DNA of 64,000 bases from Opitutia bacterium (GCA_947475065.1 CANJLB010000011.1:31071-95070), one strand, 5' to 3'; counted from the stretch's first letter, positions 54,909 to 63,676 are shown. Numbers and translations: made by a program. The notes: generated by a model not told the origin, from the letters alone.

Positions 54909-56684
54909 ATGGCTGAACCCACCGCGACCATCTCACGTCCCCAGCGCTGGGATGTGCCCTTTGATGAGAAGATGGACGCGGCAACCGTGGATGGCATCCT
55001 CGGGATCGCGCCGTTCAGCCGGATTGACGCGGCCAATTTTCCCAAGAGCACGCCGTTGCGCGATATTCTGCTCAACGACACCAGCCTGCGCTCTTTTCGC
55101 AAAGGTGAGGTTATCGTCCGCGAGGGCGACTATGGCAATTCGGCGTTCTTTATCATCCGCGGCTCGGTCAAGGTCACCCTCGGCAAGGATGCTATCCCCG
55201 CCGCGCTCCTCGGCCGCCGGGAGACGCACAAGAAAAATCTTCTCGAAACCATCGGCCAGCTCTGGCGCAACCCGCTGTTTCCCGAGGTGCGCGACACCGC
55301 CCGCTATCAGGCCGCCCGCTCGGCCAAAAGCCGGGCGGACACAGCCCCGCCGATACCTAACGGCAGCCGTTCGCCCATCAGCCGCAAGGCGGACACGAAG
55401 CAGACCGCCGTGTTTCTGTCCGACATTCCCGCCGTTCTCAAGGGCGGCACGGTCACACTCGGAGCTGGGCTGTTCTTCGGTGAGATCGCCGCGCTCGGCC
55501 GGACGCCGCGCACCGCGACCATTTTTGCCGAGGAACCGAGCGAATTGCTCGAAATTCGCTGGCAGGGCCTGCGTGAGCTGCGCCTCCGCGCACCGGAAAT
55601 CAAGCAGTTCGTTGACACGAACTATCGGAAATACTCCCTCGAAAACCATCTGCGCGAAACCGAATACTTCAAGGATCTCACTCCTGAGGAACTGAAGCTG
55701 GTCGCAGACCAGACGCGTTTCGAAACCTACGGCGGATTCGACTGGCACACCGATTACAAAAAAAACAAGGACATCAACCCGGTGGAACGCCTGCGCGGCG
55801 AGCCGGTCATCGCCGAGCAGGGCCAGTATGCCAACGGCCTGATCCTCATCCGCGCCGGCTTCGCCCGCCTGAGCCAGAAATACAACCATGGCGAGCGCAC
55901 CGTGAGCTACCTGGCCCGGGGCCAGATGTTTGGTTTCGAGGAAATTGCCCACAACTGGCGGGCGAAGGACAGCGTCTCGCTCCGCCACACCTTGCGGGCG
56001 CTTGGCTATGTGGACGTGCTGGTCGTCCCCACCTCCGTAGTCGAGCAATATGTCCTCCCCAAAATCGCCGCCGCCAGGCTGCCCGCCCTCATCGAAACGA
56101 AGTCGGAACCCGAAAACCTCGCATCCCCATTGGAGCAGGTGAGCGGCAAGCTCCCGACCGACTTTGTCGAATTTCTCGTGGACAACCGTTTTATTAACGG
56201 CCGGGCCACGATGCTCATTGACCTTGAACGCTGCACGCGCTGCGACGATTGCGTCCGCGCCTGCGCCGCCGGTCACGACAACAACCCGCGGTTCGTCCGC
56301 CACGGCCAGCAGCTCGGCTCCTACATGGTCGCCACCGCCTGCATGCATTGCCTCGACCCGGTGTGCATGATCGGCTGCCCGACCGGTGCCATTTCCCGCG
56401 ACTCCGCCGGGGGGCAGGTCGTCATCAACGACATTACCTGCATCGGCTGCTCAACCTGCGCGAACAGCTGCCCTTACAACAACATTCAGATGGTCGAGAT
56501 CCGCGACGCGCGCGGGGAACAGCTCCTCGATCAGGAAAAAAAGCCCGTCACCAAGGCGGCGAAGTGTGACCTCTGCCTCGAGCAGCCCGCCGGCCCGGCC
56601 TGCGTCCGCGCCTGCCCGCATGATGCCCTGACCCGTCTTAACATTCGCGACACCGAAACCCTCGCCGCATGGCTGCAACGCTGA
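54909..56684 (+). CDS. Fusion of two cNMP-binding domains with a four-cluster ferredoxin
   Basis: A 591-residue protein without signal peptide. Domain 1 (about 33-225) is a cyclic-nucleotide-binding fold (FRKGEVIVREGDYGNSAFFI, then GLFFGEIAALGRTPRTATI) with an 80-residue insertion. Domain 2 (about 250-385) is a degenerate second copy (GEPVIAEQGQYANGLILI). Residues 435-575 form a DmsB/NrfC-type ferredoxin with 16 Cys: CTRCDDCVRAC (442-452), CMHCLDPVCMIGC (478-490), CIGCSTCANSC (511-521), CDLCLEQPAGPACVRAC (553-569). Electron transfer via four [4Fe-4S] clusters could be gated by a ligand. It overlaps the downstream membrane b-cytochrome gene by 16 bp. Whether cAMP, c-di-GMP or another ligand binds is unknown. 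Confidence 0.9.
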   Translation: MAEPTATISRPQRWDVPFDEKMDAATVDGILGIAPFSRIDAANFPKSTPLRDILLNDTSLRSFRKGEVIVREGDYGNSAFFIIRGSVKVTLGKDAIPAALLGRRETHKKNLLETIGQLWRNPLFPEVRDTARYQAARSAKSRADTAPPIPNGSRSPISRKADTKQTAVFLSDIPAVLKGGTVTLGAGLFFGEIAALGRTPRTATIFAEEPSELLEIRWQGLRELRLRAPEIKQFVDTNYRKYSLENHLRETEYFKDLTPEELKLVADQTRFETYGGFDWHTDYKKNKDINPVERLRGEPVIAEQGQYANGLILIRAGFARLSQKYNHGERTVSYLARGQMFGFEEIAHNWRAKDSVSLRHTLRALGYVDVLVVPTSVVEQYVLPKIAAARLPALIETKSEPENLASPLEQVSGKLPTDFVEFLVDNRFINGRATMLIDLERCTRCDDCVRACAAGHDNNPRFVRHGQQLGSYMVATACMHCLDPVCMIGCPTGAISRDSAGGQVVINDITCIGCSTCANSCPYNNIQMVEIRDARGEQLLDQEKKPVTKAAKCDLCLEQPAGPACVRACPHDALTRLNIRDTETLAAWLQR

Positions 56685-57505
56685 CCTCTTACACCCGCCG
56701 CCGCATCCTTGCGGTCTGCATGCTCACCATCGTCGCTGTGGTCGTCTGGACTTGGCAGCGCCGTCTCGCCATCTCGCTTCACCCGACCGCGATGGCAACC
56801 GGGCTGGCACTCATCACCACCTGCATCCTGCTCGCGGTGTTCAATTCCCGCAAGAAACTGCCCTTCCTCCCTCTGCTTCGCGCTGCGACCTGGACGCAGT
56901 TTCACATCTACGCCGGCTGGTTCTCGGTCCTTCTTTTTTTGCTGCACACCGGCTTTCGCCTGCCCAACGGCTCATTTGAGACGCTGCTCGCCAGTGTGTT
57001 CGCCCTCGTCGCCCTGAGCGGTGTCTTCGGCCTTTACCTCTCGCGCAGCCTGCCAGCGCGGCTGACGCGCCACGGCGAGAACGTCATCTACGAGCGCATC
57101 CCCGCGCTGCGCGCCAAGCTCCAGCGCGAAGTCGAGGCGCTCGTCCTCAAGAGCGTCGAGGAGACCAAGTCCTCCACCATCGCCGATTTTTACGCCGCCC
57201 GGCTCAAGGCCTACTTCGACCGGCCCCGCAATTTCTTTTATTATCTCGCGCGCAACGACACGCCGCTGAAAAACGTCCTCGGGGAAATCCGTCTGCTTGA
57301 GCGCTACACCAACGATCGCGAACACGCCATCCTCGCCGAGCTGACTGAATGCCTCCAGGCCAAGGAAAACCTCGATTTCCAGTGGGCCGGCCAGGGCCTG
57401 CTGAAATACTGGCTCTTCGTCCATATCCCGCTCACCGCAAGCCTGCTGCTGCTCGGCGCACTCCACGGCCTGATCGCGCTCTACTACGTCGGAGGCATTC
57501 GCTGA
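56669..57505 (+). CDS. Di-heme b-type membrane cytochrome
   Basis: A 278-residue inner-membrane protein with about five hydrophobic segments. Two helices carry paired His 14 residues apart: His79 and His93 (HIYAGWFSVLLFLLHTG), and His252 and His266 (HIPLTASLLLLGALHG). This is the spacing of bis-His b-heme helices. A cytoplasmic or periplasmic helical domain of about 120 residues separates them. It is likely the quinone-linked membrane component, with the overlapping [4Fe-4S] protein on the cytoplasmic side. I do not recognise a named family; it is distantly like ferric-reductase or Cbc-type cytochrome b subunits. Confidence 0.82.
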   Translation: MAATLTSYTRRRILAVCMLTIVAVVVWTWQRRLAISLHPTAMATGLALITTCILLAVFNSRKKLPFLPLLRAATWTQFHIYAGWFSVLLFLLHTGFRLPNGSFETLLASVFALVALSGVFGLYLSRSLPARLTRHGENVIYERIPALRAKLQREVEALVLKSVEETKSSTIADFYAARLKAYFDRPRNFFYYLARNDTPLKNVLGEIRLLERYTNDREHAILAELTECLQAKENLDFQWAGQGLLKYWLFVHIPLTASLLLLGALHGLIALYYVGGIR

Positions 57506-57511
57506 CCCGCC

Positions 57512-59737
57512 ATGAAACGTCTCCAGCCCTTCGACTTCAAGTCCAGCCAGTACGAGCGCCCCAATCAGGACTGGGTCTGCGGCCGCAAAGACTGCGGCGA
57601 CAGCTGCGCCCTTGGCCCTGACGCGCGCGGTAGCTGCCGCGCCACCGCCGAATGCCGTCCGCGCAAGGACCGTGATCGCTGGCTTTGCACCCGCGCCGAC
57701 TCCCGTGGCGGCAAATGTCCCGACGGTCCGCGCCCCGATGGTTCGTGCTGCAAGCCCGTCTCTCCCTGCACCCCTCACCGCAGCGTCCGCGCCCGCCGCC
57801 ATATCGCCGTCCTCCTCGTCTCCGCCCTCACGCTCGGCGGCATCTTTGTCGCCTTCGGTCTCGACCACTCCGGCCGTGACTTCTTCAACCCTGGCCCGCT
57901 CACTGCGCCACACGCCTCTGGCGCAGCCAACTGCGCCCTGTGCCACACGGCGGCCGAAACCGGCGACAGCAATTGGAGCAAGGACGCACTGGCCCAAAAC
58001 AGCGCGCACTCCGACTCGCAGCTCTGCCTCAACTGTCACAATTTCGGCTCCAACCCGGCCGAGCCGCACAGCCTCCCGCGCGCCACGCTAGTCGCACTCA
58101 CCCAAAAGACCGCGACCGGCAAGCCCGCCCCGGACGGCCACGCGCCCACTGGCGACCTCGCCTGCGCCACCTGCCACCAAGAGCATCACGGCCGCGACGC
58201 CGATCTGAAAAAAATCGCCGACGCAAGCTGCCAGACCTGCCATACGCGCGAATTCGCCAGCTTTGCCGACGGCCACCCGGGCTTTGGCAGCTACCCGTAT
58301 GTGCGCCGCACTCGCATCGAGTTCGACCACGCTGCGCATATCACCACGTATTTCCCCGACGCCACCAAAAAGGGGCAGGTGCCACCCACACAGTGCAACG
58401 ACTGCCACACGACCGGGTCCGACAACCGCCTGATGCTCACCAAGGCGTTCGCCGCCAATTGCGCCGCCTGCCACCTTGATACCATCACCAAGCCCGGGAC
58501 AAAAGGCATCGCCGTCCTCGGCATTCCCGGCCTCGATAAAAAATCGCTCGATGCCAAGACCCCCGGGATCGGCCAGTGGCCCGCCGACGCCGATGGCGAG
58601 CTCACGCCATTCCTGCGCCACCTGCTGGCGCAGGATCCGAAGACCGCCGCCGCCCTGACCACGCTCAAGGATGCCGACCTCACCAATCTCACCACCGCCT
58701 CCCCTGAGACCGCCGCCGCTGCCTCTCAGCTCGCGTGGTCGGTCAAGGAACTCATCGCGGATGTGCTCACCGGCGGCCACATCGCACTGCAAAAGCGCCT
58801 CGGCACCACGGTGCCGCCGGCCGCGCTAGGCCAGCTCCCGTCCGACAGTGTGCAAGCCTTCGTGCAGCCCGGCTGGTGGCCTGACCTGCTCGCCGAAGTC
58901 GCCGCCCACCGCGCCGGTCAGCCGCTGCCCACCGCCGCCAAACCCGCCGCAGCTCCCGCACCGGCCGCCCCTGCGCCCGCCGCCAAACCCGCCGCCAGCG
59001 GCGACCTTTTGGGCGACGACCTGCTGGGCGATGCACCGAAACCCGCCGTGCCCAAGCCCGCCGCTGACGATGATTTGCTCGGAGGCGACCTCCTCGGCGG
59101 GCCTGCCACCCCGGCCAAACCCGCCACGTCGCCTGCGCCCAAGGCACCCGCTCCCGTCGCTCCCGAGAAATGGGTCGCCGCCGGAGGCTGGCACGTATCG
59201 GCCGCAGACTTCACCTTGCGCTACAAGCCCGCCGGCCACGGCGACGCTTTTCTGCGGGCCTGGCTCGACCTCACGGCGCAGCCCGCCGCGTCCGCCACCA
59301 CCACGAGCGCGATTTTCACCCAGATCGCCACCGCCAGCTCGTGCATCAAATGCCACAGTGTAGACGCCGCTCCCGCGCCCTCCGCCGGCCTGCTCGTCCA
59401 GTGGCATGCCGACGCCCCCAAGCCGCAGCTCCACACGTTCACGAAATTTTCGCACGGCACGCATTTCAGCCTCCTCGACGCGAAAGGTTGCCAGACCTGC
59501 CACCAGCTCGCCCCGGCCTCGCCCGCCTATACCGCCGCCTTCAAGGAAAACCACGACCCGGCAAAGTTTGTGAGCAGCTTCCAGCCGCTCAATCAGGCCA
59601 CTTGCGCGCAATGCCATCAGGAGCGCGGTGCCGGCACCAGCTGCCTGCTCTGCCACAATTATCACGTCGGTGAGTTTGCCTCCGCCAAGGTCAAGAGCCT
59701 GCTCAACGCCGCCCCCGCGCCGACCAAGGGCAAATAG
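57512..59737 (+). CDS. Ten-heme c-type cytochrome with Cys-rich cytoplasmic head
   Basis: A 741-residue protein. Residues 1-90 hold ten Cys in CGRKDC, SCALGPDARGSC, GKCPDGPRPDGSCC-style blocks. A membrane anchor follows at about 96-116, giving N-in topology. Ten CxxCH motifs follow on the periplasmic side at residues 141, 172, 218, 240, 295, 317, 611, 660, 698 and 711, in two groups (6+4). The groups are separated by an Ala/Pro linker that contains DLLGDDLLGD and DDLLGGDLLGG. The head may bind an Fe-S cluster or zinc and dock the ferredoxin protein. The start lies 6 bp after the b-cytochrome stop. It is probably the periplasm-spanning electron wire of the cluster. Confidence 0.9.
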   Translation: MKRLQPFDFKSSQYERPNQDWVCGRKDCGDSCALGPDARGSCRATAECRPRKDRDRWLCTRADSRGGKCPDGPRPDGSCCKPVSPCTPHRSVRARRHIAVLLVSALTLGGIFVAFGLDHSGRDFFNPGPLTAPHASGAANCALCHTAAETGDSNWSKDALAQNSAHSDSQLCLNCHNFGSNPAEPHSLPRATLVALTQKTATGKPAPDGHAPTGDLACATCHQEHHGRDADLKKIADASCQTCHTREFASFADGHPGFGSYPYVRRTRIEFDHAAHITTYFPDATKKGQVPPTQCNDCHTTGSDNRLMLTKAFAANCAACHLDTITKPGTKGIAVLGIPGLDKKSLDAKTPGIGQWPADADGELTPFLRHLLAQDPKTAAALTTLKDADLTNLTTASPETAAAASQLAWSVKELIADVLTGGHIALQKRLGTTVPPAALGQLPSDSVQAFVQPGWWPDLLAEVAAHRAGQPLPTAAKPAAAPAPAAPAPAAKPAASGDLLGDDLLGDAPKPAVPKPAADDDLLGGDLLGGPATPAKPATSPAPKAPAPVAPEKWVAAGGWHVSAADFTLRYKPAGHGDAFLRAWLDLTAQPAASATTTSAIFTQIATASSCIKCHSVDAAPAPSAGLLVQWHADAPKPQLHTFTKFSHGTHFSLLDAKGCQTCHQLAPASPAYTAAFKENHDPAKFVSSFQPLNQATCAQCHQERGAGTSCLLCHNYHVGEFASAKVKSLLNAAPAPTKGK

Positions 59738-59753
59738 CACGCGGCGTGTTTTT
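59735..59753 (+). terminator. Weak hairpin with T-run after the cytochrome operon
   Basis: Immediately after the 10-heme cytochrome stop, a CACG-CGG-CGTG stem-loop extended by A-T and G-T pairs is followed by TTTTTC. The stem is short (4 strong pairs), so it is at best a weak terminator. Confidence 0.35.
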
Positions 59754-59796
59754 CTGCCTTGCCTGCACGCCACCGCGACTGATCGTTGGCCGTATC

Positions 59797-60984
59797 ATGC
59801 CCCCCCCACGAATCGTCTTTTTCACGCTGGCGTTGCTCGGCTCGCTTCTCCCGATGACTTCCTGCCCAGCCGCCAATGGCCCCGGGATTCCGCCGGCCGG
59901 CGAGTTTTTTGTCTTTTACGGCATCGCCGAGCGTACCGCCGGCAAGGGCATCTCCCTTGGCCGCTTCAACAGCTCGACGGGGACCCTGACCACGCCCGCG
60001 CTGGCGGTGGAGGCCTTCGGTCCTTCGTTTTTCACCCTTTCGGCTGACCGCAGGTTCCTTTACGCCTGCCACGAACCGGCGGCCGAAATCGCCGCCTACG
60101 CCGTTGATCAGACCACCGGCGCGCTGCGCCTGCTCAACAAACTGCCCTCCGGAGGAGGAGGCCCGTGCCATATCAGCCTCGACCGCACCGGACGCTTTGC
60201 CCTCGTTGCAAATTACAACGGCGGCAGCGTCGCCGTCTTCGCCCTCGCGCCCGATGGCTCCCTCGGCACCCGCACCGCCTTCGACCAGCACATGGGCACA
60301 GGCCCCCACCCCCGGCAGGAAGGTCCGCATGCCCACGGCATACTCACCGACCCGTCGAACCGCTTCGCCTTTTGCGCGGACCTCGGCACCGACAAGATAT
60401 ACATCTACCGTTTCGACGAGAAAACCGGAGGGCTCACGCCCTCTCCCAACCCTGGGCCGGACAAGGCCTCTCCTCCTTACGGCACCGTCACGCCCGGGGC
60501 CGGCCCGCGCCACCTGGTCTTTTCTCCCGACGGAAAAGCTCTCTATTGCCTAAACGAACTGAACGGCACACTCACCGCGTTCAGCTGGGACGCGGCCTCC
60601 GGCCGGCTCACGGAGACTCAAACCATTGCGACGCTTCCGGACGGCTTTGCCGGGGCCAACCTCAATGCCGAGATCCAGCTGCACCCTAATGGCAGGTTCC
60701 TCTACACCTCCGCACGCGGCCACGATGCCATCGCTGTTTTCGCCATCAATCCCGCCACCGGCAGGCTCACTTTGGTCCAGGACATGCCAAATCGAGGAAA
60801 AACACCGCGCTACTTTGGTTTCGATCCCACCGGTCAGTGGATAATTTCGGGCAATCAGGAGAGTAATACCGCCGTGGTCTTCAAGGTGGACTCCGTTACC
60901 GGCAGGCTGACACCATCTGGCGAACCCGTCACCGCGCCCGGCCCCATTTGCATGGCGTTCATCCCCGTGCCGCCGGCCAGGTGA
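59797..60984 (+). CDS. Exported 7-bladed beta-propeller lactonase (6-phosphogluconolactonase-like)
   Basis: About 395 residues from MPPPRIVFFTLALLGSLLPM; the hydrophobic leader ends MTSC, so it may be a lipoprotein. The body has the repeated lactonase blades: GPCHISLDRTGRFALVANYNGGSV, PHAHGILTDPSNRFAFCADLGTD, GPRHLVFSPDGKALYCLNEL, TPRYFGFDPTGQWIISGNQESN. These are the lactonase, 7-bladed-propeller family signature. Cytoplasmic members are 6-phosphogluconolactonases; exported members are of uncertain substrate. It is downstream of the cytochrome operon on the same strand but probably a separate unit. Confidence 0.9.
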   Translation: MPPPRIVFFTLALLGSLLPMTSCPAANGPGIPPAGEFFVFYGIAERTAGKGISLGRFNSSTGTLTTPALAVEAFGPSFFTLSADRRFLYACHEPAAEIAAYAVDQTTGALRLLNKLPSGGGGPCHISLDRTGRFALVANYNGGSVAVFALAPDGSLGTRTAFDQHMGTGPHPRQEGPHAHGILTDPSNRFAFCADLGTDKIYIYRFDEKTGGLTPSPNPGPDKASPPYGTVTPGAGPRHLVFSPDGKALYCLNELNGTLTAFSWDAASGRLTETQTIATLPDGFAGANLNAEIQLHPNGRFLYTSARGHDAIAVFAINPATGRLTLVQDMPNRGKTPRYFGFDPTGQWIISGNQESNTAVVFKVDSVTGRLTPSGEPVTAPGPICMAFIPVPPAR

Positions 60985-61076
60985 ATCAAGGCCGCCTGCG
61001 CTGCTTTTAAGGCAAACTTTGAGATTGCGCCTCCCGCATGTGGCGGGTGTGCTGACCTTTCACACTTTATAATACC

Positions 61077-61241
61077 ATGCAAGAACTCGTCACCCTGGAA
61101 TGCACCGAAGCCAAGAAAGAGGGGAAGCCCACCTCCCGCTATCTGACTACGCGCAATAAAAAGACCGTCACCGAGCGAATTGAGAAGAAGAAGTATAATC
61201 CGTTCCTCAAGCGCCATACCCTCCATAAGGAGATCAAGTAA
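61077..61241 (+). CDS. rpmG: 50S ribosomal protein L33
   Basis: A 54-residue frame: [20 protein letters not shown], then [10 protein letters not shown] and [18 protein letters not shown]. These are conserved L33 sequences. It has a single Cys (residue 9), so it is the zinc-free type. It is a lone ribosomal gene far from the main cluster. A TATAAT-like hexamer ends only three bases before the ATG, too close to act as its promoter. It converges with pyrD. Confidence 0.95.
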   Translation: MQELVTLECTEAKKEGKPTSRYLTTRNKKTVTERIEKKKYNPFLKRHTLHKEIK

Positions 61242-61313
61242 AGGTAAGCGGCCTCCCGTCCGTCCCATCCTTGCGCTGCAAGGCCTGTTCCCCAGGCAGT
61301 CGGGTGGTCCTGT

Positions 61314-62381
61314 TCATTGCAACCGCTGGCGGTCGGCCAGCGCCCGTGCAAGGTCGCGGGCAAAAAACGGCCCCCGGAAGATCATTCCGGTATAGACCTG
61401 CACCAGCACCGCGCCGGCATCAAGTTTCTCCCCCGCACTGGCGGCATCCGTGATGCCGCCGACCCCGATGACCGGCAGCCGTCCGCCAGTTGCGCGCAGT
61501 ATGTAGCTGATGATTTCGGTTGCCCGCCGCCGCAAGGGTGCGCCGCTCAGGCCGCCGGCTTGGTTGACCGTGGAGAAAAACCCGGGCCGGGCCAGCGTGG
61601 TGTTCGTCGCGATGATGCCGTCGAGTCCGAACTCCGCGATGACGCCGAGCACCGCGTCAATCTGAGGCCACGTCAGTTCGGGCGCGATTTTCAGCAGCAC
61701 CGGCACGCGGCGGCCGCCGGGCGTGCCGGCGCGGTCGCGGCGCGCCGCCGTCACCGCCCCGAGCAGCTCGCGCAGAGGCTTCTCGTCCTGCAGCGCCCGC
61801 AGTCCGGGTGTGTTAGGGCTGGAGACGTTGAGAACGACATAGTCGGCATGGTCGGCCAGCTGGGCGAAACTGTCGAGGTAGTCGGCCACAGCCTCATGGG
61901 GGAGCGCGGCTTTGGACTTGCCTAAATTTATCCCCAGGGGGATACGCCGCCGGCCCGCCCCTGGCATCGTGTTCAGCCGCCTGGCCACGACGGCCGCGCC
62001 GTCGTTGTTAAAACCCATCCGGTTGATCACCGCTTCCTCTGCAGGATAGCGGAACACCCTTGGCTTTTCGTTGCCCGGCTGCGCACGCGCCGTGATGGTG
62101 CCGGCCTCGACGTGGCCGAAGCCCAGCGCGGCAACGGCCGGCCATGCGGTGGCGTTTTTGTCGAAACCGGCCGCAAGCCCGACGGCGTTGGGAAACTTCA
62201 GCCCAAACGCCTCGACCGGCCGGAACTGCGCCGCCGGGAGCTGCGCCCACGCCTGCAACGCCCGGCACACCGGCCCAAGCCGGCCAAGCCGGGCCAGCGC
62301 CTTCACGGCGCTTTCATGTGCATGCTCGGCATCCTGGCGGAAGAGTTGCGGGCGGATGATCCGTTCATAAAAAAGCCCCAT
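61314..62381 (-). CDS. pyrD: Dihydroorotate dehydrogenase, quinone-dependent (class 2)
   Basis: About 355 residues from MGLFYERIIRPQLFRQDAEH. The N-terminal helical extension (ALARLGRLGPV) is the membrane-association feature of class 2 enzymes. FMN-barrel motifs: AAGFDKNATAW, GTITARAQPGNEKPRVFR, NRMGFNNDG, NVSSPNTPGLR (catalytic Ser region), IATNTTLAR, and IGVGGITDAASAGEKLDAGA. It oxidises dihydroorotate to orotate in pyrimidine synthesis, passing electrons to the quinone pool. A TTG-initiated 12-residue extension upstream is possible but not homologous. Confidence 0.95.
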   Translation of the reverse strand: MGLFYERIIRPQLFRQDAEHAHESAVKALARLGRLGPVCRALQAWAQLPAAQFRPVEAFGLKFPNAVGLAAGFDKNATAWPAVAALGFGHVEAGTITARAQPGNEKPRVFRYPAEEAVINRMGFNNDGAAVVARRLNTMPGAGRRRIPLGINLGKSKAALPHEAVADYLDSFAQLADHADYVVLNVSSPNTPGLRALQDEKPLRELLGAVTAARRDRAGTPGGRRVPVLLKIAPELTWPQIDAVLGVIAEFGLDGIIATNTTLARPGFFSTVNQAGGLSGAPLRRRATEIISYILRATGGRLPVIGVGGITDAASAGEKLDAGAVLVQVYTGMIFRGPFFARDLARALADRQRLQ

Positions 62382-62716
62382 ATCCCACAGCGTGCGGGCT
62401 GCCCCCGGAAAAATCAAGGGTTGCTCCTGGCTCCGCCCAAAAATCCCCCGGGGGGTGGGCCGTTATGGCCGGGGGACGGGAAACTCTCACCGTTGCCCGG
62501 AGCGGAGGGAAGCCTGGGGAGTGCCAGAAATCGGCCTCATGGTTTACCTGCTCCTGACGAGAATGTTCCCCACAAAAATATTCCCGCATTTTTCTGCTTG
62601 TTTTCGTCCCAGCCCCTCGCACGCTGCGCGCAAATTCGCCGCCAGTTTCGCGGCTTGACCTGGCCGGCGCCGGGCTTCTCTGCTCTCGTTCCACCGCCTT
62701 TATCTCTTTCTCCTCC
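62382..62716. other. 335-bp divergent intergenic region with a strong hairpin
   Basis: It separates pyrD and the acidic-tailed gene. A perfect 8-bp inverted repeat TCCCCCGG (62444-62451) and CCGGGGGA (62469-62476), with an inner GGCC/GGCC pairing, forms a GC-rich hairpin about 65 bp upstream of the pyrD start. No recognisable riboswitch core or gene was found. Confidence 0.5.
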
Positions 62717-63586
62717 ATGGCCAAATCTTCCGTCATTCTCGACTGGTGCATCGTCCGGCTCGGCTCCGACCACAACTGGTGGGTGGACGAGGTCAGCGAC
62801 CCCGTGCGCTGGGATGTGGACGGCCTCAGCATCGTGGATCCCCGCCAAATCGCCCACCTCATCGAGCTCGTCGAGCCGCTGCGTGACTATGGCTTTGATC
62901 AGGAGCTGCTGGAGGCTGCGTTCATCCCCTTCCGCATCGAAAAGGAGGCGCCCAAGAAATGCCTCCGGCTCAAGCGGGTGAAGGATTCGTTCTTCGAGAC
63001 CGAGGAAAAACTCTTCGGCCTGCCCGACATCCTCGACGAGGAAAACGGCCCCTACGCCGATCTGCTCGACCACCTCACCCGCTGCCGGGTCAAGATGCTC
63101 AACGACCTTTTCCATTTCGAGTCCAAACTCACCGTGGACGAGCTGGAGGACGAGCTGCGTGAGAGCGAGAATGCCGACTTTGCCGAGGGCAAGGCGCTCC
63201 ACGCCCATCACGAACTGTGCGCCATCCTCGACTTCATGCCTGCCGGCTACGAGCTGGAGGACGGCGAGGAAGCCCCCCGCAAAGGCAAGGCCAAGGCCGA
63301 GGACGACATTGACGAGGCCGACCTCCCCCAGCTCGACGAGGCCGAAGAAGAACAGTTGAAAAACGACCAGTCTCTCGAATGGGACGAGGACAAGGAGAAG
63401 GACAAGGAAGAAGACCCCGCCGCCAAACTCCCCCCCGGAAAGGAAACCGAGGTTGAGGAAGATTGGAGCGACGACGACGACGCAGACGAGGAAGATGAGG
63501 ACGACGACGACGAGGATGATGGCGGCAAGAAAAAGCCCGCCAAAAAGTCCTCGCCTCCTCCCCGCGGCAAACGCGGCAAGCGCTAG
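62717..63586 (+). CDS. Conserved-looking protein with acidic then basic tail, function unknown
   Basis: A 289-residue cytoplasmic protein I do not recognise. Residues 1-180 look like a folded domain (SSVILDWCIVRLGSDHNWWVD, LLDHLTRCRVKMLNDLFHFE). The rest is charged: long Glu/Asp-rich stretches, culminating in an Asp/Glu run near residues 250-270, then GGKKKPAKKSSPPPRGKRGKR, strongly basic. Such polyampholytic tails are found on nucleic-acid or ribosome-associated proteins, but nothing here shows that. Codon usage matches its neighbours and the frame is clean, so the gene is probably real. It is divergent from pyrD. Confidence 0.8.
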   Translation: MAKSSVILDWCIVRLGSDHNWWVDEVSDPVRWDVDGLSIVDPRQIAHLIELVEPLRDYGFDQELLEAAFIPFRIEKEAPKKCLRLKRVKDSFFETEEKLFGLPDILDEENGPYADLLDHLTRCRVKMLNDLFHFESKLTVDELEDELRESENADFAEGKALHAHHELCAILDFMPAGYELEDGEEAPRKGKAKAEDDIDEADLPQLDEAEEEQLKNDQSLEWDEDKEKDKEEDPAAKLPPGKETEVEEDWSDDDDADEEDEDDDDEDDGGKKKPAKKSSPPPRGKRGKR

Positions 63587-63676
63587 GACCCGCTTCGGTT
63601 ACCCGGTACTCCCGTAAAACTGGGCGCATGTTTTAAGGCAGGAACCGGCCTGAGCCAGCGATGCAGGACTCCCGCC

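Noticed and set aside
61068..61073. TATAAT as a promoter for rpmG
   Set aside because: It ends three bases before the ATG, so transcription would begin inside the gene, and there is no matching -35 box.
62478..62560. Resemblance of GGGAAACTCTCACCG to part of a glycine riboswitch
   Set aside because: Other conserved blocks of the aptamer are missing and neither flanking gene concerns glycine.
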